In this document: one piece after another, positions 24,707-36,282 of the stretch
Layout: the number at the start of each line of letters is the position of its first letter
How positions within the stretch are numbered: position 1 is the first letter of the stretch
Assembly (NCBI RefSeq): GCF_028640845.1
Contig: NC_080546.1
Location: 33,123,520 to 33,187,519 of the forward strand
DNA from: Ahaetulla prasina
Lineage: Eukaryota > Chordata > Lepidosauria > Squamata > Colubridae
DNA length: 64,000 nucleotides
Direction: 5' to 3'
Program-made: the position numbers and the translations under genes
The notes under the pieces: model-generated
The model's input: the letters and a program-made list of their open reading frames with translations, nothing else
The model's database searches: none
What the model was told of the DNA's origin: nothing

Positions 24707-24988
24707 CTCTAAATGTTACTTGGCAAAATTGACTTTTGTATGCTAAATTAGAAAAAAGATTGGTCAGTTAATTTCATTTGTAATAAAATACAACATTCTG
24801 TTTAGACATAGTACTGTTATACTGTTCAGGAATAATACAGCATGGTCTAGAGTCCATGCATAACTTGACTTCAATTTTCTAAACAACATGGTCTAAAGGA
24901 CTGAATTGAAAAAAGGAACTGTGTGCTGTTTGACTAGTATAGCTGAAAATCTAAATTACATCACTGTTTCCAAATCAAAACTGTGTGA

Positions 24989-27634
24989 TTGTGTAGGTGT
25001 AGGGGTGGGGGGGTGGCGGTTGTTATAAAAGAAAGTCTGGAGCCGAGGGAGACCACTGTTCCTCAGATTGCCGGTTGTGAATCCCTCCTTGTGAAGTGGG
25101 GCCATAGGGGTCAGTTGGGCTTGTTAGTCACGTACCTGGCTCCTTGCTGCGTGATGACAGCCCTGCCCGAGTTGTTGGAGGTGGTTGCCGGGGTGGCGGT
25201 TGAGACCCCTAGACTCATGGTCATGGGGGACTTTAACCTGCCTTCTTCCGGCACATCATCAGCATTGGTTCGGGAGTTCATGGCCTCCATGACGGCCATG
25301 GACCTGACTCAAGTAGTGGATGGCCCCACCCACATCGGGGGAGGCACACTGGATTTGATTTTTATCTCTGGTCAGTGGATGAGTGATCTGGTTTTAGGAG
25401 ATGTAGTTATTGAGCCGTTGTCATGGTCAGATCACTCTCTCCTTCGTCTAGATTTTCAGACCGCCATCCAACACCGCAGGGAGACGGGACCAATACGGTG
25501 GTTCCGTCCCAGGCGCCTGATGGACCCGGAGAGGTTCCTGACGGAGCTTGGGCCATTCCCTGAGGATCTTGCCCATGGCATGGCTGAAGAACTAGTCGCG
25601 GCTTGGGAACGAGCCGCGGCCGGGGCTTTAGACCGTGTCGTGCCTTTGCGGCCTCTGACCCGGCGTAGGTCTCAACCAGCTCCTTGGTTCTCTGAGGAGC
25701 TGAGGGAGATGAAACGCCGGAGAAGACGCCTAGAGAGTGTTTGGAGATCCAGCCGTTCGGAGGCTGATCGGACACTAGTTAGGTCTTTTAGTAGGACCTA
25801 CCTGGTGGCACTGAGGGAAGCGAGACGTTCCTTCGTCTCCTCCCTCATTGCGTCGGCAGATAACCGCCCGGCCGCCCTGTTTCAGGTGACCCGCTCCCTC
25901 CTTCAACAGAGGGTGCGGGATGACCCGTTACAAGGGCGAGCCGAGGAGTTTAACGGTTATCTATACGATAAAATCGGTCAGCTTCGGGATGGTCTGGATC
26001 AAAATTGCGTGGATCCAGGTGAGATGTCAGAGACCCGTCTTGTTGAGACTGTTTGAGATGGATTTGATCCTGTGGCTCCCAAGGACATGGACAGGTTGCT
26101 GGGGAGGTTGAACGCCACCACATGTTTACTGGACCCGTGCCCCTACTGGTTGGTGCTGGCCACACAGGAGGTGACACGAAGCTGGCTCCGGGAGATTATA
26201 AATGCTTCTTTGTTGGAGGGGGTCGTCCCCGCCGCCTTGAAAGAGGCGGTGGTGAGACCCCTCCTCAAGAAGCCCTCCCTGGATCCGGCTGTTTTAGGTA
26301 ATTATCGTCCAGTCTCCAACCTTCGCTTTACGGCGAAGGTTGTAGAGAGTGTGGTGGCATGTCAATTACCCCAGTACCTGGATGAATCTGTCTATCTAGA
26401 CCCGTTCCAGTCCGGCTTCCGGCCCGGTTATAGCACGGAGACGGCTTTGGTCGCGTTGGTTGATGATCTCTGGAGGGCCAGGGATAGGGGTTTCTCCTCT
26501 ACCCTGGTCCTATTAGACCTCTCAGCGGCTTTTGATACCATCGACCATGGTATCCTGCTGCACCGGTTGGAGGAATTGGGAGTGGGAGGCACCGTTTATC
26601 GGTGGTTCTCCTCCTATCTCTCCGACCGGTCGCAGACGGTGTTGACAGGGGGGCAGAGGTCGTCCCCGAGGTACCTCACTTGTGGGGTGCCGCAGGGGTC
26701 GATTCTCTCGCCCCTTCTGTTCAACATCTATATGAAGCCGCTGGGTGAGATCATCAGTGGCTTTGGGGTGAGATATCATCTGTACGCTGATGATACTCAG
26801 TTGTACTTCTCCACCCCGGGCCACCCCAATGAAGCTATCGACGTGCTGTCCCGGTGCCTGGAAGCCGTACGGGTCTGGATGGGGAGAAACAGGCTCAAAC
26901 TCAATCCCTCCAAGACGGAGTGGCTGTGGATGCCGGCACCTCGGTACAGTCAGCTGCAGCCGCAGCTGACTGTTGGGGGCGAGTTATTGGCCCCGATGGA
27001 AAGGGTCCGCAACTTGGGCATCCTCCTGGATGGACGGCTGTCTTTCGAAGATCATTTGACGGCCGTCTCCAGGAGAGCTTTTTACCAGGTTCGCCTGGTT
27101 CGCCAGTTGCGCCCCTTTCTAGACCGGGGTGCCCTATGCACGGTCACTCATGCGCTCGTTACATCTCGCTTGGATTACTGCAATGCTCTCTACATGGGGC
27201 TCCCTTTGAAGAGCATCCGGAGGCTTCAGTTGGTTCAGAACGCAGCTGCGCGGGTAATAGAGGGAGCTCCTCGTGGCTCCCACGTGACACCTCTCCTGCG
27301 CAGACTGCACTGGCTACCTGTGGCCTCTCGGGTGCGCTTCAAGGTTTTGGTGACCATCTTCAAAGCGCTCCATGGCATAGGGCCGGGTTACTTACAGGAC
27401 CGCCTGCTGCCACCAACTACCTCCCACCCACCCGTACGCTCTCACAGGGAGGGACTCCTCAGGGTGCCATCCGCCAGGCAGTGCCGACTGGCGACACCCA
27501 GGGGAAGGGCCTTCTCTGTGGGGGCTCCCACCCTCTGGAACGAGCTCCCCCCAGGATTACGTCAACTTCCCGACCTCCAAACCTTCTGCCGCGAGCTTAA
27601 GACACATCTATTTATCTGTGCAGGGCTGGCCTAG
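24989..27634 (+). pseudogene. L2 LINE ORF2 (endonuclease plus reverse transcriptase) with one in-frame stop
   Basis: One reading frame runs the whole length except for TGA at 26054-26056. Before the stop is the C-terminal half of an APE-type endonuclease, with GDFN (25226-25237) and SDHS (25427-25438). After the stop comes the reverse transcriptase, with the fingers segment RPVSNL, the palm SAAFDTIDH, the primer-grip-side CGVPQGSILSPLLFN and the catalytic YADD at 26783-26794. The C terminus ends LKTHLFICAGLA. ORF2 normally nicks target DNA and copies the element RNA onto it. Loss of the endonuclease N-terminus and the stop make this copy inactive, but one stop in 2.6 kb implies a fairly young insertion. 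Nearest families are L2 or other jockey-superfamily elements. Confidence 0.9.
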
Positions 27635-27853
27635 GGTTTGATTTTTTTTTTATAAATTTAATTTTAATGGGGTTTTGTATTTTAACTATAGTTTTAAATT
27701 TGGCCTAATGGAATAAGTTTTTTAAATGTTGTTTTAACATGTATTTATATTATATTTTATGTTTTATAAGGCTGTAAACCGCCCTGAGTCCTTCGGGAGA
27801 TAGGGCGGTATAAAAGTTTGAATAATAAATAAATAAATAAAAATAAATAAATA
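24995..27853 (+). mobile_element. L2-clade LINE, 5'-truncated, largest repeat in the window
   Basis: The copy runs from inside the endonuclease domain through the reverse transcriptase, a short 3' UTR with the hairpin CCGCCCT...AGGGCGG (27779-27809), and a (TAAA)n-like tail at about 27823-27853. Its GC-rich coding region stands out from AT-rich intron. The left boundary is approximate because the upstream junction is blurred by a G run. No target duplication was identified. Confidence 0.92.
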
Positions 27854-29488
27854 TGTTTTAGAAGACCTTTGAAATCTCCAAACACTGTTGCATTTCCTTT
27901 CCACTTGAAGTTTAAAAGCCAATCCCTTGATCATTACAAAAACATGACTAGCTGACAGTAACTCACTACTCTATTAGACTTGGCTTTTGCAATGTGCTCT
28001 ATGTGACTTTAAAGATCCCATGGAAACTGCAGTAGGGAACTTCCAGGGAAGTTAGAGTGAACTGTAGACACAGAACCAACAACCATAGCAAAGACCAAGA
28101 AACCAATGACTGGATCAGTTCCTTAGAACCTCTTCTGATAAGGAGAGGTTAGGAAATTGCCCATATGTTTTCTTGATGGTGTCTGCTCATGAAGAAGCAG
28201 TAGGATAGTCATTTTCCATGGGTTGTGAGTGCCAGAAATGAAGGGATAAGTCATCTTGTTCACAACCGTAGTCCAGCCTTTTAAAGGAGACTTAAGTTTA
28301 CAAACCTCATTTTCTAATCATTTTTGGAAATTGCCTGTTAGCCATCTTAAAGCTATTAGAGATATGTTTGAAAAGTCTTCATCAGGTACGTTTATCTTCA
28401 CTTCTGAAGAAAAGGAAAATTAATTATAAGTTTAAGAACTTTAAAAATTTGAAATAAATAAAGTATTAAATAGGATTTTGATCTAAGAAAGTTATATATT
28501 ATAAGATCAGATATAAGATCAAATATTAAAGAAAAGAGCCAGAAATGCTACCTGTAATATTGTCAGTAATGATGTCTATGTATATGGATAGACTATGTTT
28601 AAAGGATCTTAATCAAAGAATGACAGATGTAGAACAAATTTTATCCGACAAGACAGAGAAAGTACTGAAAGAGCCACAAGTGACAGGCCAAGAGAATGAT
28701 TTGGAAAAAGACACTTCGATGGCTAGGCAAAAGTAACAAGCTGAAGTTTTAAAAATTAAAAAAGAAATGCAAATAATTAAAAGAATGACCTGGAAAATGT
28801 TTTCTTATTAGATTGCTTTCGTTGCTTTCCAATACATTTCTGAGTGCAGTTTAGACTTTAAGGTAAAATTTATATCCAGAGAACTAGGCTTTAAACCTGT
28901 AAAGAGCTACACAGCTTGGCAGCAAGGTACTTTCAGGACCACCTCCTTCAAATAATCAAAATCTAATATGAACTGTGGAATTAAGGGAGGCTGAGGTAGA
29001 GAAGGAATGCTTTTCTGTTATAGTTCTAATTTTCAAAAACAATGAACAACTTTCCAAAGGCAATTTGAGTTCCCACAAGCCTGTGGTCATTTGGAAATTG
29101 ATCAAAGCAAAGCTGTTTCAGACAGCTTTTAATTAATTCATTAACATAATACCATCAAAATATTAATTTAATATGCCTGTTATTGGGATGATCTTTAAAT
29201 TTAAATTAATGATAAGATTTTTCATAGTTCCACTACTTTACTGGGTATTTTTTTGGTCTGTAAACTTCAGTGAAAACAAACATCCAAATATTTTAGTCCC
29301 CAGGGATTATCCATAGTTTCAGATGAAGATTGATTTGCCTTTTTCTGGTAGCTGAAGCTGGCTGGATATAAGGGTCTCTTTCTCATTTGAATAACAAATG
29401 CTGTAATAGTTATTATTTTTGTCCTGTGTTCTACTTAAGAAGGCTATTGAGACAATTAACAATTGTTTATAAAAAATAAATTATTTTT
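27854..29488. other. Intron with weak LINE relics
   Basis: The frame at 28545-28736 has a coiled-coil look (LNQRMTDVEQILSDK) reminiscent of a LINE ORF1, but this is uncertain. The stretch 28835-28960 could be a decayed RT C-terminus. The rest is AT-rich intron. Confidence 0.3.
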
Positions 29489-29742
29489 TTTAATTTGCAT
29501 TTATATCCCGCCCTTCTCCGAAGACTCAGGGCGGCTTACGTTGTGTTAAGCAATAGTTTCATCTATTTGTATATTATATACAAAGTCAACTTTTATTGCC
29601 CCCAACAATCTGGGTCCTCATTTTACCTACCTTATAAAGGATGGAAGGCTGAGTCAACCTTGGGCCTGGTGGGGCTTGAACCTGCAGTAATTGCAAGCAG
29701 CTGCTGTTAATAACAGACTGTCTTACCAGTCTGAGCCACAGA
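29489..29742 (-). mobile_element. tRNA-derived SINE with L2-type 3' tail, antisense
   Basis: On the minus strand it starts with a tRNA-like head: A-box region TGGCTCAGACTGGTAAG and B box GGTTCAAGCCCC. The body contains CAGCCTTCCATCCTTTATAA. The 3' end is CCGCCCTGAGTCTTCGGAG, then AAGGGCGG and an A-rich tail. That hairpin matches the 3' end of the L2 LINE at 27779-27809. Confidence 0.88.
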
Positions 29743-29808
29743 AATAATTCCATGAATGAGACATGTGATTTTATATATATAGTTTACATTATATTAAAGA
29801 AAAGCAGT

Positions 29809-30115
29809 ATAGGTAGTCCGTAACTTACAATGACAATTGACCTCAAAATTTCTGTTGGTAAGCAAAACATTTGTTAAATGGGTTTTGCCCCATTTGACCA
29901 CCTTTCTTGCCACAGTTGTTAAGTGAATCACTGCAGTTGTTAAGTTAGTCACATGGTTATTAAGTGCATCTGGCTTTCCCATTGATTTTGCTGGTCAGAA
30001 TGTCGTAAAAGATGATCATATGAGCCTGAGACACTGCAAATGTCATAAATATGAACCAGTTGCCAAGCTTTTGATCATATAACCATGGGGATGTTGCAAA
30101 CTGGCATTTCATTTA
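29809..30115. mobile_element. DNA-transposon MITE of the TAGGTAGTCC family, right end lost
   Basis: It begins TATAGGTAGTCCGTAACTTAC and includes repeated TTGTTAAGT(G/T)A units and GATCATATAACCATGGGGATG. In squamates this repeat typically ends in the complementary AGGACTACCTA, which is missing here, so the right end is truncated. Confidence 0.6.
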
Positions 30116-30529
30116 TGGACAGACACCTTGATAAAATGAGAGTAAATTTGGTTAATATTGTTCATCCCTATCTGCATGAAGGCACAATGCATTTCAAGTC
30201 AGAAGTATAGTTTAATTCCTGATGCCTTTTAATACTTAGAAATTATTTCGGCTAGATTTATACTGGATGTAAAGCATTCCTTGAACTTGAGCATTTTTCT
30301 ATTTAAAATCAGAACAATAATCTTCTGTTGTTGAAGGTGTATTGGATAGTTATTTATTTAAGTAAGATTTAGTTTGTTTGCCTTTTACAGACATTAAAAT
30401 CAATTGGAAATAAAGAATACTGTATGTCTAAAATTTAAAATATAAAGCAAGAGACTTTCATAGCATGTATCCTGTTATAAATGGTGTAATCAGAATTTTT
30501 ATTTACACTAGGTTTTTTTAACATTGATA

Positions 30530-30743
30530 CAATGGTGAAATTCAAACTTTTTTACTACCGGTTCTGTGGGCATGGCTTGGTGGGCATGGTGTGGCTTGGC
30601 GGGTGTGGCAGGGGAAGGATAGTGCAAAATCTCCATTTCCACCCCACTCGGGGACCAGCCAGAGGTGGTATTTGCTGGTTCTACTCAAAATTTCTGCTAC
30701 CGGTTCTCTAGAACCTGTCAGAACCTGCTGGATTTCACCCCTG
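30530..30743. mobile_element. hAT-type MITE, TACTACCGGTTC family, perfect target duplication
   Basis: A 214-bp element starting CAATGGTGAAATTCAAAC and ending GGATTTCACCCCTG. It is flanked by CATTGATA at 30522-30529 and 30744-30751. It is a shorter relative of the 22.7-kb copy, with the same GCTACCGGTTCTC motif. Confidence 0.9.
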
Positions 30744-31054
30744 CATTGATAGATATTGCTGTTAATTTTTTAAAAAAAATGGTTGATAATCACATCAAAT
30801 TCTGTTGTAATCATTTGAACATATTTAAAAAATGGTCATAAGCACAATTTCATGAAGCAACTTCTATTCATTTAGGAATGGAATGAGATTATTATATAAT
30901 ACACACACACAGAGAGACTGAGACTGACTAAAATCTTGTAAAGTTTTTAGTTTTTAGCAGAAGAATTAGTAAGTTGACATTTAAAAAGAATATTTATGAG
31001 TTTAATACAGGAACTGGCAACTCCATCATTAAGTGCTGTGATCATTAAAAAGAA

Positions 31055-31184
31055 CAGGGTGTCAGACTCCCGGCCCATGGGCCAGATGTGTCATGTGCTG
31101 GCCACGCCTATGCCTGGTTTAGCAAAGGGGGGAAAGTCCTGATAGGTCATGTGATGCTGCCGTTATCGGGGTTTGACACCCCTG
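31055..31184. mobile_element. Short hAT-like MITE (CAGGGTGTCAGACTC family)
   Basis: A 130-bp element with ends CAGGGTGTCAGAC and GTTTGACACCCCTG. The flanking octamers AAAAAGAA and AAGTAGAA match at 6 of 8 positions. It is the same family as 6504-6621. Confidence 0.75.
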
Positions 31185-31194
31185 AAGTAGAAAA

Positions 31195-31375
31195 TCACAT
31201 GTCCATGGTGAAGTTATGATGTCATTTCTCACGTGACTGTAACTTGTGATTTTAGTTCTGCATTCTTCATTAACTCTACTTGTCAGAAGCCAGTTGTGAA
31301 AAACGCAAATGGTGACTTGGAATGCTGCAGTGGTTGTAAATGAGCACCAGTTGTGAAATGTCTTATGGTAGTTCC
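31195..31375. mobile_element. Degraded relic of the TAGGTAGTCC MITE family
   Basis: Segments CAGAAGCCAGTTGTG, CAAATGGTGACTTGGAATGC and AGTGGTTGTAAATGAG resemble the interior of that family. The termini are not preserved. Confidence 0.35.
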
Positions 31376-34300
31376 TCAGCTGTTAGCTTTGAGTTTTTTA
31401 ATAATTCCTTTTCTCTAAATGCCCTTACTCCTGTATTCAAGGGCACAGTTTCCTCCTCCCAGTTTTGCTTCAACAGCTTGCTGTTTTAGGTTCTCAGTTC
31501 TGTGAGCACCTGCAACTCTTTTTACCAACGCTGAAAACACTGCAGATTGCTGTCATATAACTGGAAAGGGTACATAACCTGAAATTACTGTTCCTGGTAT
31601 CACAGAATAGAATTGAAGAAAAGTATCTGAGGAGATCTTATTCATGAGAATAATTTATCTGCCATTTCCTGGCTCTCAGTGCAATGCAGTTCTAATGGAC
31701 TGGTCCATAACCCCACATAACAATATGGTCTATTACTCTAACATTTATGCTTGTTAATGACACTAATGTTATTGTCTTTAAACAAACCTAAGGGTAACAC
31801 ATTGATAACATTATTACATGCTCATCACAAGTGTGTTTGTTATGAGGATAATTGATAGTTTCAACTTCTAGACGTGTCAGTCAGGCACTTTCCTCGATGG
31901 TATAAAACTCACATTCATGACCAGGCATAAGCAAACATTTTACCTGCATGATGTGTTTAACCTCCAGCCCAGGAAACAGGAGATGTTTTTCTTTGAACAG
32001 GCATCTTGTGAAATGAACTCCAGACTGGTCTCCTGTTTTCATTACAGCATGTGGTTTATTAAGGCTACTGGTCTGAACTTTCTGTTCTGCAGAATTACGT
32101 TTCACATATATAAGTTTTAGTTTGCTTTTTAAACTAGGCTTGCAATAGGGATTGCTGCACTAATTCATTTTTATTTCCATGAAATATTAGCTTTGTTTTG
32201 GTCACTGGTTATTCCTCATCAAATTTCTAAAATCTTAGATTGCTTCTTGAGGATTTTTATGCCTCAAAATAAATGATGTCCTATTCATACTTTTTGTGTA
32301 GAGGAAAATTGCATTTTGTGGGGTTTTTTTGTTTTTTGTTTTTTGCTTATAAATATTTTTTCTTTTTTGTAAAATTGTAGCCATGGTGCTTTCTTTTCTG
32401 CTGTTAAAAAAGAAACAATTCCACAAGAAACTGATAATGTGGTACTGTGCCAAACAGAAGTACTGCTGATAATTTCCAACCAGTATGAAAATGCTAGAAT
32501 TTTGTAAACATAGGAATGGAACAGATGAAAGTGTAATGACAAATAATTACATTGGTTTATTTGTTCAACCTGAGATCTGCTGTTTGCATATATATTTATG
32601 GAGGATAACTGGGGTGGCTATTTTGGGAGTGTTTCTGTCAGTGGCCTTCCTCTTTAAGGAAATAACATTTTAATTGCACTTCCTATGTCTGTGAGGTTTA
32701 CCTGACTCCCTATACTATGTATTTGGGGCATCAGAATCTCTGTTGTTATCTCGAACTATCTATTCTACAGTATATCTATGTTTTTCAAGTGCCTTTTATG
32801 TATTTCCATGTTCCTTTAATATGTTGCTTCATGATTATATATAATTTTAGTAATTTTAACTTTCCTAAAAACATAATTTAATTTCATTAAAAGTAGAGAA
32901 AGATCTTAATCTATTAAGGCTTGACCTTAATAATTTTACATCTTTGAACAATATTGTAGTACAAGATACTAGAATTTATGACAGAAGCTCTTAAATGTTT
33001 AAAAGCCTCTACTAGGGGTTAATTATCACATGTTTGTGGCACTAGATACAATATTTCTCAGTACAATATATACAAAAAAATATCAGTTTAGGTAACTAGT
33101 TATTGGTACTGATTGCCAAACTGATTAATAGACTCCATTATACAATTCTCCAGAAGATGAGGAACAATTTGCGATTCGAGACTCCTATCTGAGTTGATAC
33201 TTGATAATAATTTTAACAGATAAGTGAAAAAAGACAGAATGATGAAGTATCTGTCCAGATTTCATGACTATCAAATAAATGCACATAGAGGCAGTAGTAA
33301 TCTGCCTTTTTTTCATACTTGATGTGGTGAATTTTAAGTTATTAATCACAGTTTGAACAAATGTAGCTTTTTAATGCATGTTCCTTCCCTTGATAAATCC
33401 TACAAAATAAGTTACTAACTAGTTTTGAAGATTTCATTTTAAATTTCTGAAATAAATATAGATAGTAAAAATGTATGTATTCCATTTACTATGAATGCAA
33501 ATAATTTACAGAGTAATAAGAATCACAGTCAGGGAAAAGGAAATAAGGATGTTGTTTTTTTAATTAAGATTTTGTTGCATGTATATTTTTAGGTTTCATA
33601 TGATGTATTATTTAGCGTTGATTTCAACTTATAAGAGGAGAAGTTTATAGATTTTCATTTACTCTCAAAAAATAAACTTTTACTATTTCTGGAGATTAAA
33701 TAAAGAAATCACTGGTACTGTGAGTCTGTATTCATTTGTAATCAGTAAATTAAGCTGAGCAATTTATTTTTCAAAGCTGACATATGTACAATGATTATTA
33801 CCTCATAAAAAGAAATGATAATATAGAAAGTAATTTTTGCCCACAGTCTTACAATAGATATTTCTTTATAAATAATATAATTTGTAATTGGCGAATGCAG
33901 ATTTTGGCAGTATATCTCAGTGTTATTCTGCAGGCTTTTATTATTTTACATATTTATTTGTATCTCTGGGTATGAATACATATTTGAATTGGCTGCTATT
34001 GCCATTTTTAATAGATAATGTACAGCTTTATAGCACACTTGCTCATGATATGTAACAAGATAGGACCTGGCATTTATATATGCCCATATTAAAAATATCT
34101 ATGCATATTTGAATAATACAATGTGGAAAATAACAAATGTGGAAGAACCTTTTTATAAATGTAAATTTTGAGACGTATTCTTTCAGTATTCTCACCATAA
34201 CATGAAGTTCTTAATTAAATGCAAAAATCTAGCTACATAAAAACAGAAACCAAATCTGATTTGCTTGAGAATAAATTGTTATTTCACTCTCCTGGAATAG

Positions 34301-34971
34301 TTTATTTAAAAACAGGAAAAGGAAACAAAAAAGGATTTTTTTACATTCTATGCCTCAGGGGCTAAAAGTAATGAATATTTTAAGAGATTATTTTAATTAA
34401 ATTCCTGCAGATCTAAATAGAGTAATATTTTATTATCACATACATAATCATGTAACAGAAGTATTCATTAAAGTTAACACTTTCTCAACCAAGAATTCAT
34501 GATAAGATTTAGTGACCTTGTACAAAAAGGCACAAATTAGGAAGAAAAATGAAGGGGGACAGACTTTGATTAATATAGGTAATGCTATACCATATTTATA
34601 ATAGCTTTTCCCTATTCTGGTTTATAAATGCAGTCACTGAGAAAGATGCCCTGCTGAGGCTGAAATGAGGCTGAAATCGGAGCACATGCCACTAGAGTGT
34701 GGGGAAACTGATCACACTGTCAGCAATTCATTTCAAAATGATGTATTTAGTGCTCATTTCACCTTCTAAGAAAGAAAGGAAAAGGAGTTTCTCAGACTGG
34801 AAGGTGATACTGTTATTTTCAAGGACATATCTAACTTAGATTGTAGAAAGGGTTTGGGGTGCCGTTTTTAAAAAAGGAAAAGAGCAAACAAGGAAAGCTT
34901 TATGCAGAAATCCAGTGCTACCATGCTGTTTGGTAATTGCTAACATATGTGGCTTCTCTATTTCATTGTAG
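31376..34971. other. Intron preceding an LRBA exon, no gene seen
   Basis: AT-rich and repeat-poor. The stretch 34640-34770 (TGAGGCTGAAATCGGAGC, AGCAATTCATTTC) looks less degenerate and may be a conserved non-coding element. The pyrimidine-rich acceptor tract sits at the right edge. Confidence 0.4.
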
Positions 34972-35096
34972 TCGTCCTCGTGAGTTCTGGCGCCTTGACT
35001 ACTGGGAAGATGACTTGCGGCGCCGGCGACGATTTGTGCGTAACCCCCTTGGATCGACACATCCTGAAGCGACCTTAAAAGCTGCCATAGACCACG
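34972..35096 (+). CDS. LRBA: LRBA internal coding exon (linker upstream of the PH-BEACH domain)
   Basis: This 125-bp exon encodes 41 whole codons plus one base at each side. It contains the basic/aromatic block [12 protein letters not shown] followed by [10 protein letters not shown], which is characteristic of the LRBA/neurobeachin family just before the PH-BEACH module. The acceptor is a pyrimidine-rich tract ending in TAG at 34969-34971. The donor is ACG|GTCAGT, so GT is present but the rest of the site is weak. The trailing G joins CT of the next exon to give Ala, reading ...IDH-A-PDED.... LRBA is a large cytosolic BEACH-WD40 protein of vesicle trafficking that protects CTLA-4 from lysosomal turnover (family knowledge). 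The downstream exon sequence matches LRBA better than NBEA, and the nested MAB21L2 supports this. Reading before the acceptor runs straight into intron, so the exon stands alone here. Confidence 0.95.
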
Positions 35097-36232
35097 GTCA
35101 GTGTAAAATCTACTCACTGTCAATAGTCTCAAGTCTATATGGCAATGGAGATAGAGAACTTGATTGCTCTAAGAGAGCATGAACTGTCACAATTGGAGTT
35201 CTCTTCCTTGCGTTTCAGACCTAAGCATTTCAAGACCTTATTAGTCATTATCTTTTAGCAGCATCTTCCTTGGAAAAATCCTTTAGGTAGAGGGTTCAGA
35301 ATACCAGAAATTTGAGACAAAGGTTTAAGATTCTCTCATTCCCTTAAGTTTTAATAAGCTTTTGTGATAAATTGTTGTATGTATGAAGTTGTAGCAATAT
35401 AAACAAAATATATTTTCCTGTGAGAAATCACTGATTATTTTAATTAACTTCAGATTAAAATGAAAATTGTGCATGAGTCAATGATATTCACAGGAGCTCT
35501 ATTTTAATTTTCCTGCATTACACAAGTCAGAATGAAAGCTTTTCTCAAAATATAAGTAAATTATAGGAAGATAGATAGATACCTAGATAAGATAGATGAC
35601 AAGCAGGTAGACAGACCAACAGACAACATAGGCCAAATACCTTAACCTCTTATACTTATTCTTAAAGCGTCATTTCTGAAAGAAAATGTTTCCAATATAT
35701 TAGAGCTATAATGTCAAAAACATGACAGAAGTATTTTAAATACATGATCAAATAGAAAAGAGTCATTAGTACAACCTTAACCTATAATGGTATTGATCAC
35801 CTCATATTTTGCTAAAGGAGGTGAAAAATCAGATGTAGGATTAATTAGGCCCTTCCTGCTTTGGGATTGATACTATACACACAAAGAGATTTCAAGAGTG
35901 TAAATTGTCCTTAACAGTTATATTTAGTATAGTTTGATGCTATCACTTGCATTGTTTTTCAGAAGTACAGTAATGAAACAGAACATTAGTTCATTTTTTG
36001 TTTAATTATCAAAATATTATAATAAGAATTCAGTGATTATATTTTAAAATGTTTAAATATAATTTACTAAGTTTTAAATCATAATGCATTAGTGTAAAAA
36101 TAGATCTATCTACATGAAAGGTATTAAGTTGTTTTAAACCATATTTGTGCTTAATTTTAAACCTAATATTTAATTACTAATTGTATAATCACACATGGTG
36201 AATACTATATGTGTATATATATATGTGTGTAC

Positions 36233-36282
<50 letters not shown>

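Noticed and set aside
26854..27600. 248-codon frame overlapping the L2 reverse transcriptase
   Set aside because: An out-of-frame translation of the RT region; the RT motifs lie in the other frame.
34937..35182. LRBA exon extended into a standalone 81-codon gene
   Set aside because: The flanking codons are intron. Splice acceptor and donor bound the coding part at 34972-35096.
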